DNA from: Castanea sativa
Lineage: Eukaryota > Streptophyta > Magnoliopsida > Fagales > Fagaceae
Length of the DNA: 64,000 nucleotides
Assembly (NCBI RefSeq): GCF_040712315.1
Contig: NC_134015.1
Span: 23,437,614-23,501,613 of the forward strand
Direction: 5' to 3'
Below the pieces are notes generated by a model. That model was not told the origin of the DNA. It searched no databases and worked only from the letters and a program-made list of their open reading frames with translations. The position numbers and the translations under genes are program-made. Shown here one piece after another: positions 11,770 to 23,308 of the stretch (the stretch's first letter is position 1; every line of letters begins with the position of its first letter).

Positions 11770-12330
11770 GTAGAATCATGGAATATATATTTTGATGGAG
11801 CAATTGACCAAAATGGAAGCAGCATTGGAGTTCTCCTAATCTCTCCAAAAGGGACACACATCCCATTTTTCGATAGGCTCAACTTTCCTGCCACTAAATA
11901 TAAAGCTTGCAATATGGGGTTATGAGCAGCCCTAGGTCTTGGAGTGAAAGATTTGAAAGTATATGGTGATTCAGTCTTGATAATTGCTCAAATTCATAAT
12001 AGATGGAAGATCAACGAAGAAAGGCTAATGCCTTATCATGAATGTCTCTAGAGGTGGGCCTCAAAATTCAGACAGATTCAATACCAATACATACCAAGAA
12101 TGCAGAATCAGATTGTAGATGCTCTAGCAACAATGACATCCATGAAGGATGGACCTAAGGAGGATAAAGCTCGACCAATAGTGCTGGAACAGAAAGAAGA
12201 GCTAGCTTATTGCATGTCAATAGAAAGAGATGAGGAAAAGAATGGAGAAGGAGAATGGTATTCAGATATCCTACTGTACCTCAAAGATGGACATACCCAA
12301 AGTCTACAGACAAGAATGACCAATTGACCA
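11770..12330 (+). pseudogene. Second RNase H (aRNH) of the Tat-like element
   Basis: A second, independent RNase H lies between the first RNase H and integrase. This duplication characterises the Tat clade. Visible motifs are WNIYFDGAIDQNG with the first catalytic D, then KYKAC where the usual N-x-x-A-E-Y block should give the catalytic E (lost here), VYGDSVLIIAQI with the next D, and QNQIVDALATM with the last D. At least two stops interrupt the frame; the last part is open at 12100-12327. Confidence 0.85.
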
Positions 12331-12439
12331 TCAGAAGGTTGTCCACTAATTATATTATTTGTGGTGAGAGGCTTTACAAAAGATCATATGATGGAATCTA
12401 TCTCTTTTGTAAGACTACCAAGGAAGCATAGCAAATAAT

Positions 12440-13497
12440 AGAAGAGGTTCGTGAGTCAAGTTATGGGACATATGAATGCACACATGTTGTCACGAACGAT
12501 AATGAAGCAAGGTTATTACTGGACTACTATGGAAGCCGACTGTGCAGCTCATGTTTAGAAGTGTCATCAATGCCAAGTCCATGGAGATCTGAAGCACATG
12601 CTACCTATGTCATTACATACCATGACTTCACCCTGGCTGTTTTCTACATGGGGAATAGATATTATTAAGAAGATTCACCCAACAACATCTAATGGCCATG
12701 AATTCATACTTGTTGCTATTGATTATTTCACTAAATGAGTAGAAGCTGCCTCATACAAGTTTTTGAACTAGAAAAAAGTTGCTCAGTTTATTCAGACTAA
12801 TATCATTTGTAGATATGGGGTACCACATGAAATTATCTCTAACAATGGGCTGCATTTCAAGGGAGAAACAAAGAAGTTACTGAGACAGTTCAATATTCAG
12901 CACCATAAATCCTCACCATACCATCCTCGGACTAATGAAGCAGTTGAGACTGCAAACAAGAACATAGGGCGAATCTTGAAGAAGAGCATGAAAAACTACA
13001 AAGATTGGCATCTATAATTACCGTATGCACTTTGGGAGTATAGGACATTAATTCCATCTTCCACAGGAGCCACTCCTTATTCATTGGTGTATGGGATGGA
13101 AGCAATCCTTCCCACTAAAATGGGTGTCCGTTCATTGAGAACAATACTGGAGAGTGAAATCTCTAAGGTAGACTAGTTGTAAAGTAGATATGACCAATTA
13201 TGCATGATGGATGAGAAGAGACTCAAGGCCTTGTATCACATTCAAGGTTATCAAAGGAGACTTAGGAAAGCTTTTGACAAGAAAGTAAGTACTAGAGATT
13301 TGAAGTTGGGAGATTTGGTGCTGAAAGATATCCAAGCCCAGATTCAAGAGACAAACGGGAAGTTCAAGCAAAATTGGGCAGGCCCATATATTATCAAGCA
13401 GATATACTCTGGGGGAGTAGTGAGGTTGATGGATTTAGATGCAAACCCTTTTACTGAGCCAACCAACATGGATCCATTGAAGAAATACCACATTTGA
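12440..13497 (+). pseudogene. Integrase of the Tat-like element
   Basis: Integrase inserts element DNA into the chromosome. The N-terminal zinc region is visible (YYWTTMEADCAAHV, KCHQCQ), with a stop in it. The core has WGIDIIKKI with the first D, CRYGVPHEIISNNG where the second catalytic D is replaced by N, and YHPRTNEAVETANK with the E region (usually QTNGQAE). The C-terminal part (13204-13497) is open: GDLVLKDIQ, FKQNWAGPYIIKQIY, DPLKKYHI. I see no chromodomain, as expected for Tat elements. Several stops make it inactive. Confidence 0.9.
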
Positions 13498-14240
13498 GGT
13501 GGTAGTCTAAAAACACCACGTCTGAAGTGGTTGTAAATTATGTTATTTCCCTTCCTAGGTTCATTTAAAAAAAAAATCTTGCTAGGCTAAAAACTTGAAA
13601 GGACGGTCTAGGAAAAAACTAGGGCATAAAAAAACAAAAAACAAATTTTTTTTTTTTAAAAAAAAGAGAAAAAAGTAGGTTAAAAACCCAAAAGGGCAAT
13701 CTACACAAAAGGAGACTAAAAAAAAAAGAGAAAAGAAGAGAGTGAGAGAGTCTGCTAGGTTGAAAACCCGAAAGGGTGACCTAGGCAAAAGTTAAGGCAA
13801 ATAAAAATGAACTACGTGATTACCTGATCCTTCTGTCAAGAAGGTACGTAGGCAACCATACATTGGTCCAATCACAACTTCCCCAAACCCACCATTTATC
13901 CATTAAAAAAAAATCAACAATTCAACAATTCCATTAAACCATATCATTACACAAAATCCAAAACTCAAACCCCAAAAAAAAATATTTAAAAAAAAAAAAA
14001 ACCTTTAAAAACCAAACCCTAAAAACCTCAACCGTAAACAGAGCCTTAAACCTAGAGGTCTTAAATAATTCCTAAACCCAAGAATGTCACATCAACTTTT
14101 AAAATAAACATGTTCAAAGTCAAAAAATAAAAAGATTATTTTTTTCTTTAGTCTTTTCTCCTTTGGTTGTTCATTTATTTCATCTGTGTTAGGTACTTCA
14201 TCATCTTAGACCCTCCTTTTATGTCAACCTCGTATCTTTC

Positions 14241-15306
14241 TCAATTGTCTCTGAGAAATTGTTTTCTCATAACAACCATGTCAGCCTCCTTGTCCGCAAT
14301 CTTGTTCACTAGCCAGTTAGAATAGCTTGTGGTCATCCTTTGGAAGTGAATTTTAACAAAGGATTGATCGACTCGGTCAGCCATCTCTAAGCCCAACAAC
14401 ATGTTCCTTATAGAAGTAGGATTTGTGTCCATAGGAGTGAAAGGTTTTCTTCCTTTTCCACCAAGCATTCCTTGCTTATATTAGAATTGCCTCAAGAGTC
14501 TGTTAGTCTTGTAGAAAGTTGCTCTCCTTAATCCAACTAGGAAGATGTGATCTGATCCTGGAGACCGCAACAAAGGGGTGGACACTACCACCAATAACAA
14601 ATCCATCAAATTGAGACACTGGATTTTTTGTTCAAAAATTTCACCCAGTCGCTTTCAGTTTGACACTCGGTTTTGAGAACAGTTCTACTGACTAAGTTGA
14701 GAGGACCATAATCAACAACAATAGGCGTGGCAATTGTGTTTAGTCTTTCCATCAACCATATTTGCAAAGTCAAAGGACTCCTAAGAAAGTTTTGTGACTC
14801 TCCACCATGAAATACAGAGTCTAATCCCAAAAGAGTTTCTACCAAATTAAAGAAGCAGGATTATCACCATCTTTAACTTGACTCACAATTCCTATGGCTC
14901 GTGCATTCGCAAAACCGTCTTCCAAAGCAAAGCAAAAAATTTCCCACGAAGCAATGAGGTAACCAAAATTTTTCTGCATGTTGTCAGTCACTCCATGAGT
15001 ACATTTATTAATCAGCCTTGAAAGAATTGCACGAAGATTCACTATGTGCCCTTCAATCATATTCTTGCTCTTTAGTTTTGAAGGCATTACACCCAAAAGA
15101 CTTTTAATCTCTTTTGAAGTAAGGAAATCATTGACTTTGATTCTTTCACTGCCCAATCTTAAGCCAATAATGGCTGAGAAGTCATAAAGTGTCAACATCA
15201 CTTCGCCAATGCCTAGGAAATGGAAAGTGCACGTAGTGTCCGAAAACTCCTCTAACAAGGCAAGGAGTAACTGGGGATCCTTGTACTCATGAGTATCATG
15301 ATTCAA
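14241..15306 (-). pseudogene. Antisense ORF, plant mobile domain-like, broken
   Basis: It lies on the strand opposite to gag-pol, between integrase and the 3' LTR. Three frames read leftwards: 15306-14839 (155 residues), 14845-14606 and 14468-14241. The first has LGIGEVMLTLYDFSAIIGL, which fits the plant mobile domain pattern (TFHL..GEMTVTLEDVSALLGL), and a long middle region ending ASWEIFCFALEDGF. The second has RSPLTLQIWLMERL, like the family's G-S-x-L-L-L-Q-x-W-L-W-E-R-L block. These domains occur in host proteins of the MAIL1/MAIN type and in plant transposons. DUF7745-like retroelement proteins are the main alternative. Confidence 0.55.
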
Positions 15307-15437
15307 TAAAGCTTAGAAAAAAGTTCAGAAGCCTACTTCATCAATGAAGTTCTCAATATCCGGAGATAATATCTCCCATATGCCTTTTAGCATCAGGAGG
15401 CTACCTCGACTCTTAAGGTTCTGCAAAACAAAGTTGG

Positions 15438-16015
15438 TCAATTATCAAGATGTCCACAAAACACCATGTCCCAATATTTTCCCATGTCCGAAAAAATATT
15501 TCCAACCAAAGTCCCATGACCACCAAAATTTTTCCATGCCCAAAAAAAATATTTCCAACCAAAGTCCAATGACCAACAAAATTCTTCCATGTCCAAAAAA
15601 ATATTTCCAACCAAAGTCCCATGACCAAAAAAATATTTCCATGTCCAAAAAAAAAATATTTCCAACCAAATTCTCATGTCCCAAAAAAAAATATTTCCAT
15701 CCAAAGTCCCATGACCAACAATATTTTTCCATGTCCAAAAAAACATTTTCAACCAAAGTCCCATGACCAACAAAAAATTTCCATGTCCAAAATAATTTCC
15801 AACCATAGTCTCATGTCCCAAAAAAAAATATTTCCATCCAAAGTCCCATGACCAACAAAATTTTTTCATGTCCAAAAAAACATTTCCAACCAAAGTCCCA
15901 TGACCAACAAAAAATTTCCATGTCCAAAATAATTTCCCAATGACCAACAAAAATTTTTCCAATGTCCAACCAAAATTTTTCCATGTCCGACACAAAAAAA
16001 AAATCCCATGTCCAA
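15438..16015 (+). repeat. Minisatellite, imperfect 45-60 bp units
   Basis: Roughly eleven units follow the pattern 'ccatgtccaaaaaaatatttccaaccaaagtcccatgaccaac'. Unit length varies through A-runs. On the minus strand the array keeps an open frame (16031-15438) encoding repeats of FGHGTLVGNIF type. I regard that as a by-product of the repeat, although it abuts the antisense ORF region. Confidence 0.85.
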
Positions 16016-17375
16016 CAAAAAAAAAAAACATATCACCACAAAAGATTTCCCATATTCATACCCATACCCAAAAAAATTTCCATACTTATGAGATAGGATT
16101 TCCACATTCCAACAAAATTTCTGCATTCATTGAAAATGAATTTGTTCAACCAAGCCTACACATCAAATTTTTAGGACTTCAATGCCCCCAAAATTCAAGC
16201 CAAAACTCATTCAACAACACCACAAGCTTCATACATTGCCAAAATTCATGAGTCATTAACATTGTCCAAATTTCACCATGTCAAATAGCTCAAGAATTCA
16301 AAAATGCCCCAAGGCCAAGATTACAACATGATCACGAGAATTTCTAACCCAATCATGCAATATGCAAAATTTCAACAAGAGCAAACAACAACAAAATGAC
16401 AAATATCTCAACACCAAGCTCTCAACAAAACATAAAATCCACAAATTTCCGAACAAAGAAATCAAAAAATAAGCTCACCTCGAAGTCCATTTTGGAGTGT
16501 GGAGCATGAGTCTTGGGGTCTTGGAGGAGCCCCTCGTTCTCATTCCATTCAAGGGATGGGTGCTACTTTTCCCCCCTTAAAAGTAAGAAAGGATGGCCTA
16601 ATGGAAGATGCCATTGTCAATGCAAAAAAAAATGGAGGTTTGGAGATGGGTTTCAAAAAGGCTTTGTAGCAAAGATGGTCAATAATACAAAGATCTTATA
16701 AGATATTGAGGGAGATGAATGAAAGCAAGTTTGGAAGCTTAGAGAAGTGATTTTTTGGAGAAAAAATGGTGTGATGAGGGAGAAAACGCAAGTGGAAGAA
16801 GGGAGTGAATAGTGACAATGGAGGAGGAAGGAAGAGAGAAGAGGGAAGAGCAACAAGAAAAAAGAGAAACAAAAGAGATGGGGGCCAAAAAATTCCCCCC
16901 CCCCCCCTTTTAGTAACCTGAGCTGCTGAGTCAACTTAGGTTTGACTAGGTTGACTCAGTCAACTCTTAAAAAAAATTTGCTTTGTTCTTTTCTTTAAAA
17001 AAAAGTGACAAATCCAGAAGAATGAATGAAAAATTTTCAAAAAAACAGATGACATCAATTTCAAAACAGTTCAATTTTGAAGGAGAAAAAAATAAATTTT
17101 CAAGGATGATCAAGAACAAAGAATGTCATTTTTCAAAAAAAAAAAAAGAAGTTTCAAATTCTAAATTCCAAATTTCAAATTTCAAGCTTCAAATTTCAAA
17201 GAAAAAAATATTTTTCAAATGGACTACAAAAATCAATCAAGGGTTTCTTTTCAAAAGAAAAAATTCAAATCAAGAAAAAATAAATGAAGATCACACATCT
17301 CAAAGCAATGGAACAACAAAGCAATCATCATCAAAAGTCTAATTCCAAATTTTGATCTTTTGCAGGCGTAACTCC
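16016..17375. other. Non-coding 3' region of the Tat-like element
   Basis: A-rich sequence without a convincing gene. It contains a C-homopolymer (about 16897-16908), a purine-rich segment (16740-16880) and a short 'caaatttcaaa' repeat block at about 17145-17205. A promoter for the antisense ORF would have to lie here, but I cannot point to one. Confidence 0.5.
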
Positions 17376-18225
17376 AAGTTCCAAGGTAGAAAAGCCCCTT
17401 GGTCACCACAATTCAAGATTGAGATAGAAAAGCCTCTCAATCGTCCCAGGTTTCGAGGTAGAGAAGCCCCTTGGTTACCTTCCATTAAGATCAAGGTAGA
17501 GAAGTCCCTTGGACGCCACAGCTCAAGATTGAGGTAGAGAAGCCTTTCAATCGTCCTAAATTTTGAGGTAGAGAAGCCTCTTAGTTAACTTCCATTCAAG
17601 ATCGAGGTAAAGAAACCCCTTGGTCTTCACAATTCAAGATTGAGATAGAAAAGCCTCTCAATCTTCCTAAGTTCCGAGGTAGAGAAGCCCCTTGGTTACC
17701 TTCTATCAAGATCGAGGTAGAAAAGCCCCTTGGTCACCACAACTCAAGATTGAGATAGAGAAGCCTCTCAATCGTCTCAGGTTCTGAGGTAGAGAAGCCC
17801 CTTGGTTACCTTCCATCAAGATCAAGGCAAAGAAGCCTTGGTCACCATAGCTCAAGATTGAGATAGTGAAGCCTCTCAATCATCCCAGGTTTCGAGGTAG
17901 AGAAGTCCCTTGGTTACCTTCCATTCAGATCAAGGTAGAGAAGCCTCTTGGTCACCACAATTCAAGATTGAGATAGAGAAGCCTCTTAATCGTCCCAGGT
18001 TCTGAGGTAGAGAAGCCCCTTGGTTACCTTCCATCAAGATTGAGGTAGAGAAGCCCCTTGGTCACCACAATTCAAGATTGAGATAGAGAAGCCTCTTAAT
18101 CGTCCCAAGTTCCGAGGTAAAGAAGCTCCTTAGTTACCTTCCATCAAGATCGAGGTAGAGAAGCCCCTTGATCGCCCCCACATTTCGACTGAGATAGAGA
18201 AGCCTCTCAGTCACCTCAAATTTCA
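17376..18225 (+). repeat. About 109-bp tandem repeat, 7-8 copies, before the 3' LTR
   Basis: The phrase 'ttaccttccatcaagatc' or a variant recurs near 17481, 17590, 17699, 17811, 17919, 18029 and 18138, a period of about 109 bp. Each unit contains two or three sub-repeats, 'gaggtagagaagccccttgg' and 'gagatagagaagcctctcaa', so it looks like a higher-order repeat built from roughly 36-bp modules. Confidence 0.9.
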
Positions 18226-18430
18226 AGATTCAATTCAAGTTTATCAATTGTCAAGTAGGTCAAGTATTCAAAATTTTCATTTTTCAAAACAGCAAAACAC
18301 TAATTCTATATCCCAAGGTTTTAGGTTCTAGGGCTAGGTAATCTTTAAAAAGTCAACCTCAATTAAATCATGGCTGCTAAAATCAGTGTCTTTTTTTTTT
18401 TACATTGACATTCGCTTTGCAAGCTCTATC

Positions 18431-18444
18431 AATGAGTGGCATTC
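18431..18444 (+). promoter_or_regulatory. Polypurine-tract position before the 3' LTR (degenerate)
   Basis: AATGAGTGGCATTC abuts the 3' LTR. The counterpart at 1177-1190 is more purine-rich (AAAGAGAGGCATT), which suggests this tract has decayed. It would have primed plus-strand DNA synthesis. Confidence 0.4.
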
Positions 18445-20918
18445 TGTAGACACTCGATTTTGCACCCATAATTTAATCTTGAAAGATGACTAGAATGGTC
18501 ATTCATATACCTAAAATTTAGAGTTGCATTACATGCATTACTTCATTCATTGCATATCATAAAAATAATATTGAGGTTCTAACAGTTGTAATGGTATGTC
18601 TGATCCAAATTGAACCGTCGAAGTGAAAGATATCGCATGATCAAGTTTGCATGATCTGCATGCATTTTGTTTGGGTGGAACCAACCACGCATGATTAATT
18701 TAAATTATTTTGATGGGTAAGGCAATTAAAATTAATTAAGTAATTTTGTGATTGGTTGTTAGTTAGTGTTAAAAATAGACTTGCTTGCATGAGAATAAAG
18801 TAGATAATCAGATAACAAAGAAATTGTGGATAATCAAGACTTTCTAGAATGTTTATTTACAAGATAATTATCACTTTAAAAGACCTAAATATCCAGAAAA
18901 ATGGGTTAATTTTTAGAATACGGATTAAAAGTGCGTCTAAGTACAATTCCCGGCTCAAAAATCATCAAAAAAGAAGTCCAAATTGGACCACAACTCGAAC
19001 GTGGGTTTGGCATCCAAGAGGGCCATTCGGAATTCTTAAAGTGCTGATCGGCACATGGCAAGTGCCAATTGACACAAATTCGTGGCTCGGCCCGAGGACT
19101 CCTGGATTGAGATAAACCTTACCCTTTTCGATTTTTTAGAGATAAGGACGCGTCCCAATTCGTATCTAATCATCCAGTTAATTTTTTGAAGCACTCCAAC
19201 CTCTATAATAGGGGTTACCTCTCAAAATTCAGCACACTTTTTGACCCCTCCCCTCTTTCTGGCTCTTCTCTTCTGAATTTTCAATTCCCCTTATATTAAA
19301 AACGTTCTGGAGGCTTTTGCTTTAGGAACTTCTTTTTTGTAAGTAAAGTATTTTAGGTTTCTAAGAGGTGAACAAACTTCTTTGAATTCTAAAATATTCT
19401 TTCATTAAAAGAGCACACTCATGCAAGAGGTATTCTATTTCTTCTTTCCTTTCTTATTTCATTGATTTTTTTATTATTGTTTGATGCATGAATATGTGTA
19501 GCAGGTTTTATTATTATTTTTTTGTTTTGTTTTTGTTCTTGATATATAATTACTATGCTTTGATAGAGTTTTCTTTAACATGTTCTTAGATGATTGTTTA
19601 TTGTGATTCTCTTTCTTAAATTTCAAAATTTGCTACTAACTATCAAGGATTTCTTTAAATTCAAAAACTTATTTGAATTTTTAAGATCTGACTTCTTTAA
19701 TTTTAAAACTGATCAGTATTTTCCAGACTTGATTTTCTTTAGATTCAAAAATTGATCTATATTTTTCATATATGATTTCTTTAGATTCAAAAACTGATTT
19801 GTATTTTTCAGATATGATTTTTTTAAATTCAAAACTAATCTGTATTTTCATTATATATAGATCTGATTTTTTAAGATTCAAAACTGATCTGTATTTTCAT
19901 TAAATACAGATCTGATTTTTTTTAAGACTTAAAACTGATCTGTATTTTCATTAAATACAGATCTAATTTTTTTAGGAAAATTTTTCTTTGTTACAAAATT
20001 GCAGATCTTGAAATTTAAAAGAAAGGATTGAAAGTTAGGTTGATTTTTTATTTTATTTTTATCTGTGATGCATGCATAATGAATTTATCTCATGAATGTG
20101 AATCCTCTTTCAAAAGTCTTTTTTATTTGATTCCAAAAACAGATCTTATTTTTTTATAAAAACCAAAAATCATTTTTTTTAACTTTTCAAAACAGATCTG
20201 ATTTTTTCTTTAAAAAAATCATTTTTTTTACAAAAACAAATCTGATTTTCCTCAATGAAATCACCCTTTACACAAAGCAGATCTGATTTTTTTTCTTTTT
20301 ATCCTTTATAAAAACGGATCTGATTTTTTTTTTTTACAAACCAAATCTTATTATTATTTTTTTCTATTTTTATTTCAAAACAGATCTGATTTTTCTTTAA
20401 AAGAGGGTATCATTCATAAGGAAAATTTATTTAGATTAATTTTTGTCAAGTGTTTGTCATGTGAGTTCAACATATCATTCAACATCATGCAACAAGGGTT
20501 TATTGGTCATTAGAGTCTAGAAGACCAAACTCTGTTTGGGCGGAATGAGTGTCTAACACCTTCCTGTTCCGTAACTTAGCCCCCAAGCTTAGGATTTTTG
20601 AATAGGTAGATTAGTGCTTTATTTTTTAATTTTTTTTAATTTTGGTAGAATGTAACTAGGAACAAAACTTTGTATTCCTTTGTATAGATTGTAACTAGGA
20701 CCCAAAGCCTTGTAAGGATATTTACCAAAATTGTAGTTTTTATTCAATCAATGACATTCAAAGTATTTTGCACATGTAATCATATTTATTTTTTCTTATT
20801 TTTTTGTGTATAAAAAATAAGTGGCGACTCCACACCACTACCCCAAAAGAGAGGTGTCCTTACAAGCACTCGAAAATCTCTTTTTAAGAGCACTCCTCAA
20901 GAAGCGCGGTCTCTCATA
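18445..20918 (+). repeat. 3' LTR of the Tat-like element
   Basis: It matches 2753-5189 from TGTAGACACTCGATTTTGCA to TCTCTCATA (the terminal CA is mutated to TA). Substitutions and small indels relative to the 5' LTR are frequent by eye, consistent with an old insertion. Confidence 0.9.
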
Positions 20919-21165
20919 ATTAGAATACAAGTATTGAATATGATTTTATCAAGGTTAAGATCTAAGACACAATAATGGAAGGCCAACCTTAGGGTTGGGC
21001 GTTCTCGGGTGCCTAACACCTTCCCAAGAACGTACCTAAACTCCGAATCCATATCTCTGGTAGTAAGATCAATGGTCTTTCCTCAAAAGGACATTATATT
21101 CATGGTTCCTGGGTCATTGCAAAAGCTAGGTGGCAACTCCTCTGTTGTGTCCACACCCACTCTCT
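20919..21165 (+). repeat. Right part of the older element's interrupted 3' LTR
   Basis: After the ATTAG target-site copy the text runs 'gggtgcctaacaccttccc' and later 'gctaggtggcaactcc'. Both resemble the R/U5 part of the Tat LTR. I infer that it continues the LTR broken at 2752. The right limit near 21165 is approximate because I found no matching 5' LTR. Confidence 0.45.
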
Positions 21166-21420
21166 TAGAAATTAAATATGTTGGGCTAGAAATACCTGGT
21201 ACCACTATTCTAAGTGGGTCTGGGGCCATTTTTGAGCTTTTACATAAATATTTCCTTTGCATCAAGTTTTTTTTTATTGGTTCGTTTTTTAATTCCACAA
21301 AATTAGTGGCAGCTCTAAGAAGTTTTTTCAGATTGGGTATTATGAAACTTAAATTATACAAATTCTAATAAAAAGAGAATTTCATATATTAACAAAAAAA
21401 AAATGAAAATACATAAAATC

Positions 21421-21513
21421 TTACAATTTCCTTTTACGAATTTTCTTACTTTGAAATTGTTGCATGATAGCCTCATTATCAATGCTACAAGTTATATCTC
21501 TTTCAAAATTTTA
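21421..21513 (-). pseudogene. C-terminal remnant of a TTF-type hAT transposase
   Basis: Read leftwards, about 28 codons end at TAA (complement of 21421-21423) and give ERDITCSIDNEAIMQQFQ followed by a basic K/R-rich tail. This matches the very C-terminus of plant zinc-finger (TTF/ZMYM-type) hAT transposases, where IERDI..SIDNE.I...F is conserved. Nothing of the upstream dimerisation domain is recognisable. The CACTA element inserted upstream of it (higher coordinates). Confidence 0.6.
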
Positions 21514-21875
21514 GTTCAATAAAATTTTTCTTGGGCTTTTCCTTTTTGTTTGTAACGGCCTAATATATTGTTAAGGGAACAAAAGTTTAAGGACAAAATT
21601 TGGTTACAAACTTAGTTGTAGCATAATGCTATAACTCTCACTAAACAAATTAACAAAGCTACATATGTCAAATTTCATTCTTTATGTTGAAATTTTAACA
21701 GTTGAATTGCATGTTCTTTTTGTTTTTAAAACACATGTCGAATTTCATATCAATCGAATATTATTTACTATTCAAGCCATAAACTTGTTTTTTATATATA
21801 ATTTTAGACTTCAAAAACTCAAAATTTAAACATTTGATTAATACCATAGTTATTGATCTTTGATTTTTTTTTATT
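21514..21875. other. AT-rich flank of the hAT relic
   Basis: No open frame and no recognised motif. It would correspond to intron or upstream sequence of the transposase remnant. It ends at the ATT target site (21873-21875) of the CACTA element. Confidence 0.4.
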
Positions 21876-21894
21876 CACTACAACAAAATGTACT

Positions 21895-22335
21895 TTTAGC
21901 AACAAAACTAAGTGAGGAAATATTTTTTCATCGCTAAAATTACAAATTTAGCGACAAAATATGGATTTTGTCGCTAATAATGAAAAAAATTATAACATTT
22001 AGCAACAAAAAGTGATTTTCATCGCTATTGTTGATTTGAAACAAGGGCACCAATGGGGAAAAACTAGGCATGAACTTAATTAATCTATAGTGACGAAATA
22101 TTTCGTTGCTAAAAGTTGAGATTTTTAGTGACGAAATATTTCGTTGCTATAGATGTTGCTTTGAACAGTATTAGCGACGAAATGAGTTTCATTGTCATAG
22201 GTAACCAATAGTGACAAAACTAAATCGTCGCCAAAAGTCCAATGCATATAAACCGGCAGCTTTAGCGACAAAATCATGATTCGTAACAAAAAAGTTAGAA
22301 ACAGGGACGAAATAAATTTCGTCACTAAAGAGTAC
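21895..22335. repeat. 5' subterminal repeats of the CACTA element
   Basis: The short motif 'ttagcgacgaaat', with variants such as 'tagtgacgaaatatttcgttgct', recurs in both orientations more than ten times. Often two copies face each other as small palindromes. In this class such arrays bind the element's TnpA-like protein. Confidence 0.85.
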
Positions 22336-22770
22336 AGCTTTAATGGTTTAAATTTCAGGAAATTTTTTTTTTCCTTCCCACATAAAATTTCATTTCTCCC
22401 ACCCACTCACTTAAAAAAATTTTAGCCCTCCCTCTCTCATTATCACTCACTCCCTAACACAAACAAAAACTAAAATACAAACACAAACATACACATCCCT
22501 CTATCTCTCTCTCACTACCAAATCTCTCCTGCCTCTTGGTCTCTTGGTTAGCTTCTACTAGATTTTCAGTCATCAAACTCTTATCCATGGTTTGACTTCT
22601 CCTAACATGAATCTAAGGTAAAATCTCCATGACCCACCTTCTAATATGTTTGGGTTTTTATCCTATATTGTTAGGATTGCTCTTTATGTTGTGGGTTTTG
22701 TTTTAGAAGTAGTTTTTGTGTTTGTTGGTATATTTAAAATCTTATTGGAGGTTTTTAATTTAATGGAGTG

Positions 22771-23231
22771 AAATGAATTTTGTTATTTGGCAACTATGTG
22801 AGTTGGGTTTCTTAAGAAATCATTTGGGTTTTTGATTTATATAGAAGATTGGGTTAATTTTAGAAAAAGGGTTTCCTTGCATTTTGAATGTCTTTGGCAT
22901 ATGTGGTTGTGATTGTGGTGTTATATATATATTTGTGCAAGTAATATGAGCATGTGTCTTTTGCTTACCAAGTGTTTGACAAATTGCCTATATAAGTTAC
23001 GAAATGAATTTTGTTGTTTGGCAACCATGTGAGTTAGGATTCTTGAGAAATCATTTGAGTTTTTGATTTATATGGGAGATTGGATTAATTTTAGAAAAAG
23101 GGTTTCCTTGCATTTTAAAATGTCTTTGGCATATATTGTTGTGACTGTGGTGTTAACTATAAATTTGTGCAAGTAATATGAGCATGTGTCTTTTGCTTAG
23201 CAAGTGTTTGATAAATTGTCTATATGAGTTA
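22771..23231. repeat. About 230-bp direct tandem duplication in the CACTA interior
   Basis: 'aatgaattttgttatttggcaactatgtgag...caagtgtttgacaaattgcctatat' (22771-23000) is repeated with few differences at 23000-23231. Both copies contain 'gcaagtaatatgagcatgtg'. Non-coding. Confidence 0.85.
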
Positions 23232-23308
23232 TGAGATTGAATTTCTTGAATTGTGTTTTGATGATTGTTATATGAGGTTATGGGTTGTAATCCTAGTTGT
23301 TTGTGTAA

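Larger units (their letters stand above)
2753..20918 (+). mobile_element. Degraded Tat/Ogre-like Ty3/gypsy retrotransposon, about 18.2 kb
   Basis: Two long terminal repeats of about 2.44 and 2.47 kb flank, in order, a PBS-like site, gag, protease, RT, RNase H, a second RNase H, integrase, an antisense ORF, minisatellites and a PPT-like tract. The second RNase H and the long 3' region with an antisense ORF are hallmarks of the Tat clade (Ogre, Retand, Grande). The flanks are GTTAG at 2748-2752 and ATTAG at 20919-20923, a 5-bp target duplication with one mismatch. The LTRs differ at many positions by eye and gag-pol has many stops and frameshifts, so the element is old and defective. Confidence 0.9.

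Noticed and set aside
15438..16031. 197-residue minus-strand ORF of FGHGTLVGNIF-type repeats as a membrane protein gene
   Set aside because: It is a translation of a minisatellite with variable A-runs; no start context, no domain, and overlapping frames of the same repeat are also open.
15438..18225. CRISPR array
   Set aside because: Repeats are contiguous and diverged, without unique spacers of constant length, and lie in a plant retroelement.
2753..20918. Endogenous pararetrovirus
   Set aside because: LTRs, a PBS and an integrase are present and no movement-protein or coat-protein motif is seen, so it is a Ty3 retrotransposon.
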